Source of the DNA: Daedaleopsis sinensis
Taxonomy: Eukaryota > Basidiomycota > Agaricomycetes > Polyporales > Polyporaceae
Direction of reading: 5' to 3'
NCBI GenBank assembly: GCA_033807695.1
Contig: CM066309.1
Coordinates: 3,100,001 to 3,164,000 of the forward strand
DNA: 64,000 bases
A model generated the notes under the pieces. It was not told where the DNA came from. It saw nothing but the letters and a program-made list of their open reading frames with translations, and did not search any database. Within the stretch, counting starts at the first letter, position 1, and every line of letters starts with the position of its first letter. Position numbers and translations under genes: made by a program. This document shows positions 9,478-20,538 of the stretch, piece by piece.

Positions 9478-11477
9478 GACGTGTCAACGAAGTTTGTGTG
9501 TACGGCGGAAGAGTCAATAGATGTCCATACCTCAGATAACCATCGGCATCCAGGCGGCTCACCACGAACGGGCGAGGGGCGATACACAGGGCGCTGATAT
9601 GAGAAGGATCACTACTAGGCCCAGTGCTTCTGACGTCTCACATTCACACTGCGCTGGCGTACTCGGTTCTGAGATCTGTCATGGGAGACCCAAAGTTCCG
9701 AGGGTCATATCTCAGCCACATCATATTACAGGGCGAGATGCTATGACAGCAGCGACCATGTGGTCGACCCAGCCTGAGCAAAAGGGTCTGAATGTGGCGG
9801 AGATGCTAGTTGAGGCGAGGAGGAGTCCACAGTGACTCCGAAACTAAAATCGGCAGATGATTTGAGTCCACGTGTGGGTTTGCGGCAGATAAACTTGCCT
9901 GCAGAAACACCATGCCACCTGGGCAGCCGCCAGCGCAGTAATCATATACTCTGGTTATTTGCAGATGGATCTGTCCAGTACGCTTCTTTCATAGCCAGTA
10001 CATGTCATGACGTCCAACATCATCAGGGTGTCGCAATAGATCCTTGAATGCAATCCAAGAGGAGTAATCACTAACGATGGCAGTCAGCAAGTTCGAAGAG
10101 GTCTCAAGCACAGATTCAGAGCTTCTAGAAGGGCAAGAGAACAGGGAACGAGGCCTGAGGTGTAGTAAGACTCGATGATGTGGAGAAAAGACATGTACGG
10201 GCGGCTGATTGCAGGAGAGTCCGAGCGCTCAGCGCGAGCTCCACGGTAGCAGTGCAAGTACGTACTCCGCACACATCACTGATTTGTACCTGATCTTGGA
10301 ATGGATTGCAAGTGCCTTGCAACCGATTATAACGGGATTCTAAGGCAGATAATAATTGCTACTTTACAATCCATGATAGTGTGACTATGATGGAGTGGGG
10401 CTCCTTACAAGGGACATGCAATCGGGTTGCGAGGTCAACCAGAATTGTATCACCTGTTAGCGGTCCCAGCATTATGTGTCTCGGCACTCATTAGAATCCA
10501 TCCCTGGCTTGTCATTGGATTATACTGATATCACGACATGGTAGAGAAACGGTATAACGATATATATTCACTGGGAACGATATACAACGGTGAATACTAC
10601 AGAGGTACTACATCGGAGCAGCCTGAGAGCACGGGGGACGGGGAAGTAATGGTCATTGGACAAGCCCTAGTACCGGCAGAGGACAGGCAGCGGCGAACGA
10701 TGGGGGTAACCGGCAACAGGGTGCCGGTGACGATGGCAACACAACATGAGCACGTAGACACAGCCCTGAACCAGCGCAGAGGATGTATGCGGCAGTGAGC
10801 ATGCAGCCAGCAGAGGCTTTGAGAGGGAGGCGCAGCACAGCGAGCCAGACAGACTACAAGTCAGAGTGACGAAGACCCAGCAAGACCGTGACGAGCTCAG
10901 AGGAGGATAGGGGATTGCTTGAGGCCGCCCGCCCGTGAGGTTGAGAAGGGATACAACTTTATGTGGGCGAATATAGAAGGCAAAGTACGTTAATACTCAC
11001 CAAGTACTCCCTGCATGTGTGGACGCGGGAGAGCAAAGACTTCAAGAGGGATCGGAAAGCAGGACGCGGGACGCGTGGCTTTTATCCATAGGGATTTCAA
11101 ACCCCGGCGTTGAGCTGTATAGTTTTGATCCTGATGGCGCTGAGCAGGAAGTGGGGATGGCGCGCAAGTCGCAAGAGGTTCAAGAGACGGTGCAAGCCTA
11201 CAGCTCCTTGCAAGGTGGATGCAAGACAGTTGCAAGGCGTTGCCAAGACGGTGACAAGGACAACAATCATTGCGGGCGGCTGTTATCCGAGCCGAGATTC
11301 CGAGAGACTTAGAATACACTGATAAGCTGGTACAACTATGCTATCCGATAATAATTACTTACAAAACGTAGTGATTACTGGACGCCTGATAAGTTTGACG
11401 CCGTTTCTGTGATGCATTTCTTTCGAAAACAAGTCTTGTCTATGGAAACACAAGGGCGAACATATACAGCTGCGGGG
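9478..11477. other. 2-kb gene-free region
   Basis: Short open frames of 60-110 codons occur on both strands. None has a recognisable domain, a convincing exon chain or biased composition. Nothing resembling a transposase or reverse transcriptase was seen. The 3' flank of the P450 gene and the promoter of the second UstYa-like gene lie here. Confidence 0.45.
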
Positions 11478-13377
11478 TCATTCGACTTGAAGTTTGATTT
11501 TGCAGTGCATCATCCTTCCTCGGAATGTCGGAGTCAGGTGGCAGCGATAGGCCATATCTTCGACTCTGTTTCACGCATCATGGTGAGTATCGTGACACGA
11601 GGCGCACTCACTGTACGCACGTTGTGTTATATAGCTCCATGTCTAACTTGCGAAACATGTAGCCGAAGAGCAAGTACAGCTCGCACCATGCGAGACTGCG
11701 CGGAGGAGCAAGTCGGTGACGTGAGTGCACACCGCATAGTCGAGTCGCGAGTTTACACAACGTACTTGATTCCGAGGCAGGTGCGAGAACCCTTGGAGAA
11801 TGGCACAAGATAGCGGGCGAGCTTCTCACTCCCGTCCGTCATCCAGCGTTCGGGCACGAACTCATGTGGGTTGGGAAATATACTGGGGTTCAAGTGGACG
11901 AATGTTGCACCCATGGCAACGACAGCCTGGAGGGGTATCAATATAACAATTAGCTGCAACTGATGCAAACATACCCCTGCGGGCACGGAGAAACCTGCTA
12001 TGTTGGTGTCGGTAGGGCCTACAACTCGTGGACTGGGATTCACGACGCCATGCGCGAGACGCAGAGACTCCTTGATGACAGCCGTCTTATAGTTCTCTCA
12101 TCAGTAATACTAAGAGACTGAAACCTATTCAACACAAACCAGGTACGGCAGCTTCTCCAACGTCTCATAGCGCGCCTCGGTCTCGAGCTCAGGCCATGCA
12201 CCCTTCAGTTCTTGCGTGAGTGCTTCGTGGATAGCGGGATTGTTGAGGACATGGAATACGCCGATGTTCATGACAGTTGCCACGGTCTCGCTCCCCGCAG
12301 CGATGAGATTTCCTGCCTCTTCTAACAAGACCCTTCGTGACGGTGTCTGCTTGCTGTCAGGATGGGGCACTAACATCGCGTGGAAGATTGTCTCGTCTTC
12401 GTGGTTTACAACGACCTCCGGGTGTCGGATGAGGTCATCTACTTTCCCTTTGAGATGACTGTACGGGTCGGACTGTTCATGAGTGTTCGAGTTGAAAAAA
12501 GAGGTGATCTTGTCTTGTAAGATGAGGAGCGACATGATCCATGGAAAGTGAACCACATGAAAGAAAAGAGGAAATGTCATCTCCGCCTCGCGCACGAACT
12601 GGTGGGAGAAGTCGGGTGCGGACAAGAAGTCCTCGTCCGCGGCAAAGCAGTATGCAAATATTATCTCCATGGTTGCCGACCGACATGCGCGTTGAATGTT
12701 CGCCGGTTTTCCTGTTTGTGTGTACTGTCCCAGCTGCTCTATGAGACGTTTGACCTTCATTTTATGAGTGCTAGTTGTCCAAGCTATCTAAACCAGACCA
12801 TGGCACTCACCTTTGCGACAACGATGTGCTCATGCTGCAGAATACTGCGACGAGCGAAGAACGGACTGAGGATTTCCCTTCGAATCTTGATGTCTCGTAA
12901 GTCAATGATGCTAAGCGATGAATCCAGTTGATTGCGGAGGGCACGGTACGTCCTTGGATCCTTGGTGAAACGATGTCCGTGTAAATAGATTCCGTCGAAA
13001 GCATCTGAAGCGCTAAAATGCAACTATCACAGTGTTCGAGAGGCATTACGCAGACTAGTTATTGAGTGCAATACCTGATTGGGACCAATCCGGACAACGG
13101 GACCTATCCGAAACCCTCAGTGAGTACCACATATGATTGCGATGCGTGAAGACGTACCATATTGCTTGTGAAGGTCATTCAGATGTTCGACCAAGGCGCC
13201 ATCCTTGAATACTTCATAATAGGTCATGTACCACCATGTTGCAGCTGCCAATTTCGGGCCTGGAAAGCGAGCTAGTGGATGAAAAAGCAGTCGGCTTGTC
13301 AAAGTGGCTGTGACGGTACAGGCCAATAATGCGCAGACGTTATTAACAGTGAGAAGCGACAGGAGATGCGAAGCCAT
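11478..13377 (-). CDS. Cytochrome P450 monooxygenase (microsomal), copy 1
   Basis: Eight exons: 13377-13158, 13103-13075, 13023-12811, 12754-12140, 12085-11975, 11926-11766, 11695-11621 and 11565-11478, giving 503 residues. The chain shows an N-terminal membrane helix, the proline hinge FHPLARFPGP, the I-helix motif AAGSETVAT, the K-helix ExxR in KESLR, the PERW motif and the haem-binding loop FSKGSRTCLG with its ligand Cys. It belongs to the fungal class related to trichodiene-oxygenase/benzoate-hydroxylase-like P450s (family-level judgement). It should sit on the ER membrane and accept electrons from the NADPH-P450 reductase. Every exon boundary matches the paralogue at 30.5-32.5 kb, including a 29-nt exon encoding PVVRIGPNQ. 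The start at 13377 was chosen by alignment to that paralogue; an in-frame ATG exists at 13485. Position between UstYa-like genes and a secreted peptide gene suggests a tailoring role (inference). Confidence 0.92.
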
Positions 13378-14093
13378 ATATGAGGAGGTCGTGAGTGGGT
13401 GAGTCGGTAGGGGAGGCTCTGTGGTCTGCCAGTGAAGTTGGAGTCCGGCCATATTCACGGTGAGAATCTTCCCTGCGAGAAGCATTCACACGGTCGAGAA
13501 GTCTGATAGGGCGCTTGTCAACAAGCTCTGTTCTCACTGCCATGTCCGACTCGCCGTGAATGGGAAAAAGTTCCGAGATAGAGAAGAAATCAGCGCCGTA
13601 CGGTATGTGGGCACTGTGCACATGGTTCAGCGGCCTGACCTACTGGTAGAAGCAAACCTCGAACGTTCAGTCTTCACTCAATTCGCAATGTTCATCAGAC
13701 AGGACGCTGAGTGACTCAGCCTCAAAGAAGGTGATACGAAACAAGGGTGTCGGCGCTGAGAATGCATTCAGTACCACACCGCACATAGGGATTTATTCCG
13801 CATGTAGACTGGTGAAGTTAGGTATCGGCCCTGAGAGATTCAGCGCTCAGAGCTGCTCCATGTTCCCGACCTTCACTGCGCGTTCAATGTCAACATTCAA
13901 CGTGATCAGACAAATACACTGGTACAAGATCTGTCTCCTTGTCCAATATTCCAAGCCCTGCATACTGCGTAGGCTCAGAAATGATGCCAAACGAAAGTAA
14001 GTACTACATCCCTGCCGTCCCGGTTGGCAATCGAGTCTAGTACCGTGACAACAATGTCAAAATGTTTGTCTGCGCGAGTACAGAACTGACTGA
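13378..14093. other. Promoter region of P450 copy 1, no other gene seen
   Basis: Open frames here (for example around 13460-14000 on the plus strand) have no recognisable domain. The intervals nearest 13378 should contain the P450 promoter, and those nearest 14093 the 3' end of the peptide gene. Confidence 0.4.
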
Positions 14094-14363
14094 CTAGAAG
14101 AAGCATCCATTAGCGTCTTCGTGAGGAGTACCATCTGAATTGGCTGGGGTGTCGAAGTCGTCCTCGCCGCCGTTCGGAGCATCTGCCACAGCGCACCCCG
14201 GAGATCCTGTGGAAATAATGGCACAAACAGGTCAGTGGTCGCGGTAGTATACTCTGTCAGTTTTAGCTATTTACGCACGTTTCTCCACAGTAGCATGAGC
14301 TGGCGTCGCTCCAGCAATGGTAGTGAAGATCAAGAGCGCAAAAAGGTGGAGGGTGAGTTTCAT
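14094..14363 (-). CDS. Small secreted peptide precursor with a Kex2-type site
   Basis: Two exons, 14363-14279 and 14206-14094, with a 72-nt GT-AG intron (GTGCGT donor, CCACAG acceptor), encode 65 residues. Residues 1-24 form a clear signal peptide (MKLTLHLFALLIFTTIAG then ATPAHA). Residues 25-29 read TVEKR, a Kex2-type Lys-Arg site completed exactly by the splice junction. The mature part would be 36 residues, acidic and Gly/Pro/Asp-rich, with only two Cys (one at mature position 4, one in the terminal CFF). It is not a CaaX pheromone and has no repeated core as classical dikaritin precursors do. The same-strand neighbours are a P450 and two UstYa-like genes, so it is a candidate ribosomal-peptide precursor. 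A secreted effector-like peptide of unrelated function is the main alternative. It is too small for ordinary gene finders. Confidence 0.72.
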
Positions 14364-15161
14364 GGTGTGCTTAGAATGCTCCGGGATGACGGTTGCTTGC
14401 CTCCCACAAGGAAACCTTTATAGCTGCGATTGTACGCGGGATTTCTCAGAAACGTTTTGCAACCTCCGTGCGAATTTCCCACTAGTTGTAGGTATGAGGC
14501 TGCTTTAACATCAGACACCTTTAGCTGCCCTGCTCCGACTGCTGATGGGTGCTCCACGAGAGTTACAGGCGCTAAGATCTTGTTCACAGCGTGACAGCTG
14601 CTCTCCGGCGGCTACGTCTCCAACGCCGGTGGTCGAAGGGTATTGGGGTTGGTTCGTTTGTAATAAGAGCTCGAATTCAGAGTAGAGGTATTTCCTATGA
14701 GTAGAGGTATTTCCTATGAACTGGAGTACATGCATTCCGACAGCTTTAGGAAGGGTAGGGCAAGGTACGGCTCCAGTACAACCTGGGCACAACTCTTGGA
14801 GGGCGGACGGGCGTTTGCGCCGTAGTCACACAGTGACCAAGATTCGTCACATCACTTGTGCGCTCCACCGTAGCTCCATGATGTGCGTGTTCTTAGTATG
14901 CCTCTGCTAAAGGTGTCTATTATGGACAGGTTCCGCAGTCAGGACCCACAACTCCGATTCAGAATGTGCTCCACGCCAGCGGCGCCACGCCCATTCAACC
15001 ACAAAGCCAATGTTTCCTCTCACGACTGCCATAACATGATGATGTAGACGGATTCATCGGGCTATCCATCATCCGATTTAAATGCAGCTACTTGAGGCTC
15101 AATCTTGTAGGACCCCTCGACCAAAACCTTCATCGTCTGCCGCAGACTTCAAGATCTGTTC
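14364..15161. other. Divergent spacer between peptide gene and membrane-protein gene
   Basis: No gene was recognised. The interval would hold the promoters of both flanking, divergently transcribed genes, and it contains a perfect 19-bp tandem repeat (separate entry). Confidence 0.45.
14682..14719. repeat. Perfect 19-bp direct tandem repeat (two copies)
   Basis: The unit GTAGAGGTATTTCCTATGA is present at 14682-14700 and again at 14701-14719 with no spacer. It lies about 320 bp upstream of the peptide gene start, so it could be a duplicated promoter element or simply replication slippage. Confidence 0.9.
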
Positions 15162-17037
15162 ATGGATCCCTCAACCATCCCTCACGATCTGCCTATTTCG
15201 GCACCCCTCGTCGAGATCGCAGCATACTTGGTGTCCGTTGGGCTCTATGGTATTACATGCATGCAGACGTGAGTGATCGCTCCCGCAGAATGTGTCACTG
15301 CAACCCTCACTGAGCATACTTTGGATATCACAGTTTCGTCTACTTCCTCCAGTGCGTTGACCCGGGTCGTACATACTGCAGTCATCATTGAGTGATGATC
15401 AATGCTCCAGTCACTGCCATGGCGATCACATTCTTTTGAAATCCTTTGTGAGTCTTCGTGCTTGCGTCACGGTCTTACCATGACTGTATCAATGACTCTA
15501 CACCGCCAGGTGGTTTATCTGTTGTACGTACTAGCACCTCCAATTCTCAGTGATGTACGCTGACCATGATAATGGCTCTCAGTGTTATGGACACTGCACA
15601 CCTGGTCTTCGATGCGAAAGGAGGTGAGCTTTCATCATGGTATCGCTATAGGCTCGAGCATGAACTTGCTGAGCCGCCTGGTAGAATGGATTGCCATGTC
15701 AGTCCCGGGAATTCCGCAGGGATTAAGTCTGTATGTACTAAGATCTCTGGACCCTGAGGGTTCGACTACTAAACGAATGCTAATCAGGGAGATCCTGTGG
15801 GGCGGAATCTTCACAGTAAGCTTGCTATGACACTGTTCAAGTGTGATCCCATTTTGGCTGACCCTTCTCAGAACCTCGTTTCGTTCCCTATCCAAATATT
15901 CTTCGTCATACGGATATGGAGACGTACGTTCTCAGACTCTGTGTATTGAGAGTCAACTGAGAGCAGATATCATCGCAGTATCCTTCTTGAATCGGACCAC
16001 ACCGTGGCGGTGGGTGGCAATTGGTGGTGTTGTTATCTTGGTATGTAGCAGACGTCATATCAGTGTCGAGCACGAATGAAGCTCACTCACAAACCTGCTA
16101 TCAGATTCTCTGTTCAACCTTTCAACTCGGTAAGCCAGTCCCCACACTGTAATTCACGTTCTCACTGCCGTGATACTTTCTCGACCGTACCAATCGTATG
16201 CATGGCAGCTGGATATGTAGGTAAGACTTGCGCCGGCCATGATAGCGGTTGACATTACTCATAACAACTTTTCGAAACCAGTGTTTGCTGTGATCATGTG
16301 GGTTCGAGTTGTAGTTCTATTATGTCTACTCTAAGGCTTTGCTTCAAGTCGCCAAGGGCAGCAAACTTCTGAAGCAATTGTACTCCTCGAAGTAGATCTA
16401 TTCTTTCACCTCAGTACACTGGACCGTTACTGACTGTTCGTTTCAATTAGAAACTGCCAGTAGCGTTCTGGTCTGTTGGCGCAGCAGAAGATGTTCTAAT
16501 CTCGTTGATACTGCTACTACTATTGTGGCGGGATCAGATTGTCGATGCGTTAGCGGGGTATGTGATCAGCTCTACAGCTGGGTATAATATCTACTCATAT
16601 CTTGCAACAAACCCAGATTCCGAGAACGAGATGGCGACTTGCCAGATTACATGAAACTCCCGCATTCAAGGAACTTCAGACGTCTCGTGAGGCGTGTGTC
16701 CTTCGTGGTCCTGAACACAGGCCTCTGGACGGCAGTCTGCGCTCTAGCAGTCATCCTTGCAGTATGTAGATGATGGAGCTACCCGTATATGCTCTTGCAC
16801 TGACACCAGTAACAGCTGAAGATCGCTCCGGACTTCCCACTTTACCCCGGTCTTTTCTTGAGTCTTGAACCACTCTATTGCAACACGTTCTTGGCGAACT
16901 TGAATGGACGTGGGTTTGTTCGTGCGGCGGAGTATACGGCAGCATATGACACCAAAAAGATCAGTACCTTCGTTTCGCAAGATACGGGCGAGGCCTCAGT
17001 GAGCACCTTCCTTGGTCAACACGAGTTTGACAGATAA
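15162..17037 (+). CDS. Multi-spanning membrane protein, agaricomycete DUF6534-like family, copy 1
   Basis: The proposed start at 15162 (MDPSTIPHDLP) is followed by a first membrane helix ending VGLYGITCMQT. Then come many short exons encoding membrane helices: FVYFLQ; an LLSRLVEW helix; NLVSFPIQIFFVIRIWR near 15870-15925; NRTTPWRWVAIGGVVIL near 15990-16035; FWSVGAAEDVLISLILLLLL near 16460-16545; and FVVLNTGLWTAVCALAVILA near 16700-16760. The last exon runs from about 16816 to the stop at 17035-17037 and contains the family-like LYCNTFLANLNGR segment. The order of helices and the final S/N-x-LATLN-like motif match the agaricomycete seven-helix family of unknown function. At least eight introns are needed and not every boundary is certain. 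I cannot exclude one lesion, so pseudogene status is open. The function is unknown, possibly a surface receptor-like protein (weak inference). Confidence 0.55.
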
Positions 17038-17929
17038 CGATTACTACATGTCCAGATCCCTCGGGACTATCATGGTCGGAGCCCGAATGCAAGGAATGCA
17101 TATAACAGTACTATACAGCTCACAGACATGCAGCGTACCAAGTCAGCGGACGTTCTATCCGGCAACAAAGAGCATGGTAGCGTGCTGTTCATCGGAAATG
17201 CTTGAATAGCTCTGAGTTTCAATGTATGGGTCGTACTCATGTCGGAGCTTGAGTGACACACGAGTTCAATATGATTCACATAGCCTGGGCACCAATAATT
17301 AATACCATATATGACTTCACAGTGCGTCAAGTTATGGTGCATACCGCACTTATTATCTGCTTCGAGGACTGGTACACCATGGGTGTTAAGTATCGTAAAG
17401 ATCCGAGGTAACGTTACTATGTGGCACGTTCATGTCAATACTGACGTACTTGAAGCGCGATACCTTCGGATCAGTCCTTCACACTTGGCTGCTCTCTCTC
17501 ATGATACACCCACAGTGACATACACCACGAACTTCTTCCATCCGTCGTATAAGGTTACTCTAGTTCAAGGAACTATCTCCGGGCCACCTTCAATCAACTT
17601 CTCCGGCGGCGGCGCTGTTTCTCAAATTTATGGAAGGTGCGTCTACATCTTCCGAAAGATTCGATGCACACGCGGTAGCAGAAGAAATTACCTCGAGGCT
17701 GTCCTGCCAGCCGCGGTAGCTCGGCGGATGGCTCAACTTCTGATCTGATGAGGTGTAATAGGGTGTGATGTAAATAAGCCGCCGCCGCCCATTATCCGAA
17801 TGTACACACTGCCTTACTCTGAGCCCGCCGGCGGCTTCTTCAACTTGGTCGCTCTTTTATACACTGCTTCAAATCGTTACCACGCAACACTTGCCTTTCT
17901 ATTACGCCCCCGTAAATTGCGCGTACAGC
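17038..17929. other. Spacer between tandem membrane-protein genes
   Basis: No gene was recognised. Short open frames near 17311-17748 lack any domain. The promoter of the second membrane-protein gene is expected in the right half. Confidence 0.4.
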
Positions 17930-19732
17930 ATGGCCGATGGACCCGGACTCGTTATAGCACTCCCAAAACACATAGGACTCTCGATTGACCAGTTCTCGTT
18001 CCTAAGCGCAGATGTGGGACTCTACGCCATAACCATCATGCAAATGTGAGTATTCGTCAACCAGCAGGCACATTCTCCCCATGCGATGGTAACTCATAGA
18101 TATTACCTCTAGCTATCTCTACTGTCTGAAGTATACGGCTCGCTCGTATAGCTTAGCATTTCAGCCGTTGACCTTGTCTATATGCATCGCATCTATTCAG
18201 CATCCACCATCGAAATGGCATAACAATGATTCAGAACTTGCTAGTATGTTCAAACAGTCATTTTCCCCGTCTTTGAACAACCCTCTGACCACAAACCACC
18301 ATCGCAGATTCTGTACTCTTGGTACATTCTATACAATGTCCTAGTAGAATGCCTATCTGACCTCACTTGCGTAAGGTGCATAGAAACCGCTCAACTTGTA
18401 GTATCTACTAGAGGAGGTGCGTATATCATCGAACCAATGCTCATTCCCATGCTGACTGACTCGCACCTTTTGTTCTTCAGCCTGGGTCTTGGTTATGCAG
18501 TATTGGCGATTGGACTCCGCCATTACACAGTGAGTTGTCCTCATTCCGGTTGCCAAACTTGGTGGCACTTACGAAACGTTCTGTCAATATCTAGGGAATT
18601 CATAGTGAGGTTATCTCGGGTGTATAGCGTATACCTGCGGCACTCATCGTTGTCATCCATCATCAGTGGGCCCGCTTCTTGACCGTACGTCTTCACCAAC
18701 TCGGACTATTATATATCAATCAGCCTGAATGACATAATCTGATAGTTCATGAATGTCGTGCCTGTGCAATTGTACTTCGCCTGGCATTTGTCTAAGCCGG
18801 GTGTGTACATACATATTCGTGACACGTCGTCTCTCGACTCAAAACAGCCAACTCGAAGCTCTCAAAGACAAGTCAAAATCTCATCTACGGATCCTCGCTA
18901 CCGTTCTGGCACTTGGTTCTTTATTTCAACTCGGTATGCGCATCAGTTCTCTGCAGAATGTATGTAAACTAATACCGAGCGCAGCTGGATACATCGGTGA
19001 GTGTCGTTGTGAAGCTCTCGATGGGCCACTCCTTTATGGATACTACTATGCCTAGTCGTTCTTGTCATGGGGTAAGATTGGTGCAGCGCTCCTGTTGTAC
19101 CGTATATTGACACAGATACAGTACCAATGGGATGCAAGGGTCCCACACTTCGCACATCGAACAGGTGATACCCCCGAGGTTACCGTATTTTATCCGTTTC
19201 TCATCGTGTCGATTCCTTCAGAGTCTCTCAAGAGCTGTGTGGACGATCAGCGCGGCAGAACATATCTCAATTACGGTCATGCTCCTCCTCTACAATGAAA
19301 GCGTGGAAATGAAGGACGGTATCCCGACGTGCGTCTCTTCGTTACTCTCGCGCCAACGCGGTTGTTGAAGTTGCCATGCTACGTGGTGTTCTCCAGCTCG
19401 AGTCGCATGCTATATCGCGTATCGCACGTCCTAGTTACCGACGGTCTCCTTTACACGGCTTGCACCATCGCCACGATGATCTCTGTATGTCTTTCCATCA
19501 TGACGCGGTCATCTGGTATGCTTAGAGTCATATTCACGCCGCCGTGTAATAGGTGTACACATCACCCCGTCTAGAGCTGTACTCCGGACTCGCCCTAATC
19601 CTGTGTCCACTGTCTTTTAGCATGCTTCTATCCAACCTCAGCCTTGGTCACTCAACATCTCCAGCACAAAACGTGTCAACTGACCTCCCTAGTGCGGTTT
19701 TCCGACCGGGTGATCAGGTCTGTTCGCATTGA
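17930..19732 (+). CDS. Multi-spanning membrane protein, agaricomycete DUF6534-like family, copy 2
   Basis: The start at 17930 (MADGPGLVIALP) is followed by a helix ending DVGLYAITIMQM, which corresponds to VGLYGITCMQT in copy 1. Further helices follow: LYSWYILYNVLVECL near 18305-18350; LGLGYAVLAIGLRHYT near 18482-18532; FMNVVPVQLYFAWHLSK near 18747-18797; HLRILATVLALGSLFQL near 18880-18935; AVWTISAAEHISITVMLLLY near 19235-19295; and VTDGLLYTACTIATMI near 19435-19485. The last exon contains LYSGLALILCPLSFSMLLSNL and ends at a stop at 19730-19732. Gene order, orientation and helix order match copy 1, which indicates tandem duplication with strong divergence. Several boundaries are uncertain, and the stretch near 19060-19240 is hard to resolve, so degeneration is possible. 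Confidence 0.5.
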
Positions 19733-20538
19733 GTATTCCTAGCGTGATGAGCATTGTATTAACCACCCTGATAGACCACCATCGACTCAATGGAGGACAT
19801 TCCAGTTGAAAGCACGATGCAATTCGCCTCTCAGAAGGTATCTACAGAGACCAAAATGTTCAACTGATGCGCCCATCGGGAAAGGGAGGATAAATGGGAT
19901 CAGCGGCAAGACTCGCAGTTACATGACAAGGATGGAGAATAGTCATGTACATACGACTTTATTTAACCATGAGACCTGGGAACGGCAAACATCGCTCCAG
20001 TATTCGATAATGCATCTAGATCCCTATAGGTTAGACTTTGTCGGTCAATGATAACCCGATCCCAAGGACTAGCGACAAGGAAGGTACCGCAATCTGGGCC
20101 AGAACCTTGGGGGTCGACGATTCAAATACGAGCCGGTCCTGTACGTATTATCATGACCTGATGTGGCCAAAGTGGAACGTCCTTCTACCTTGCACTTGCA
20201 AAGGAGCTGATATTCGAGCCTACCTGGTTGGTGTGGCAGACGTCAACGGATAGTACATATGACGAGTTGATATCGTGGCGAAGTTGCACTATCTTGTATG
20301 CACTCGGTGTAAATCCCGACGTAGGATGGCCTGCCTCCGCGCGGTCCAACGGATGGACTTCCGGCAGCGCAGTTGCAAACGACAAAATCGCAGTGTAGAC
20401 TTACATAGCACTCCCCACCTTCGCATTGTGGGACCGTATGGCAGAATGTAACAGCACGGCAGGAAGAAAAGGACTACAAAAGATGAACAATGACAGCGAG
20501 CTCACCCTAAGAAACAAACCACAACCTCGGCGGCGCAT
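19733..20538. other. Gene-free stretch before HIR1
   Basis: No coding family or RNA gene was recognised on either strand. It lies downstream of both flanking genes (convergent ends). Confidence 0.4.

Noticed and set aside
12755..12810. A 23-nt intron in P450 copy 1 (and 31 nt in copy 2)
   Set aside because: A later AG gives introns of 56 and 64 nt in the two paralogues with the same phase and a homologous junction (K then V-K/N-R-L), so the very short introns were discarded.
14094..14363. Mating pheromone precursor
   Set aside because: Basidiomycete pheromone precursors lack a signal peptide and end in a CaaX box. This peptide has a signal peptide and ends CFF with only two residues after Cys.
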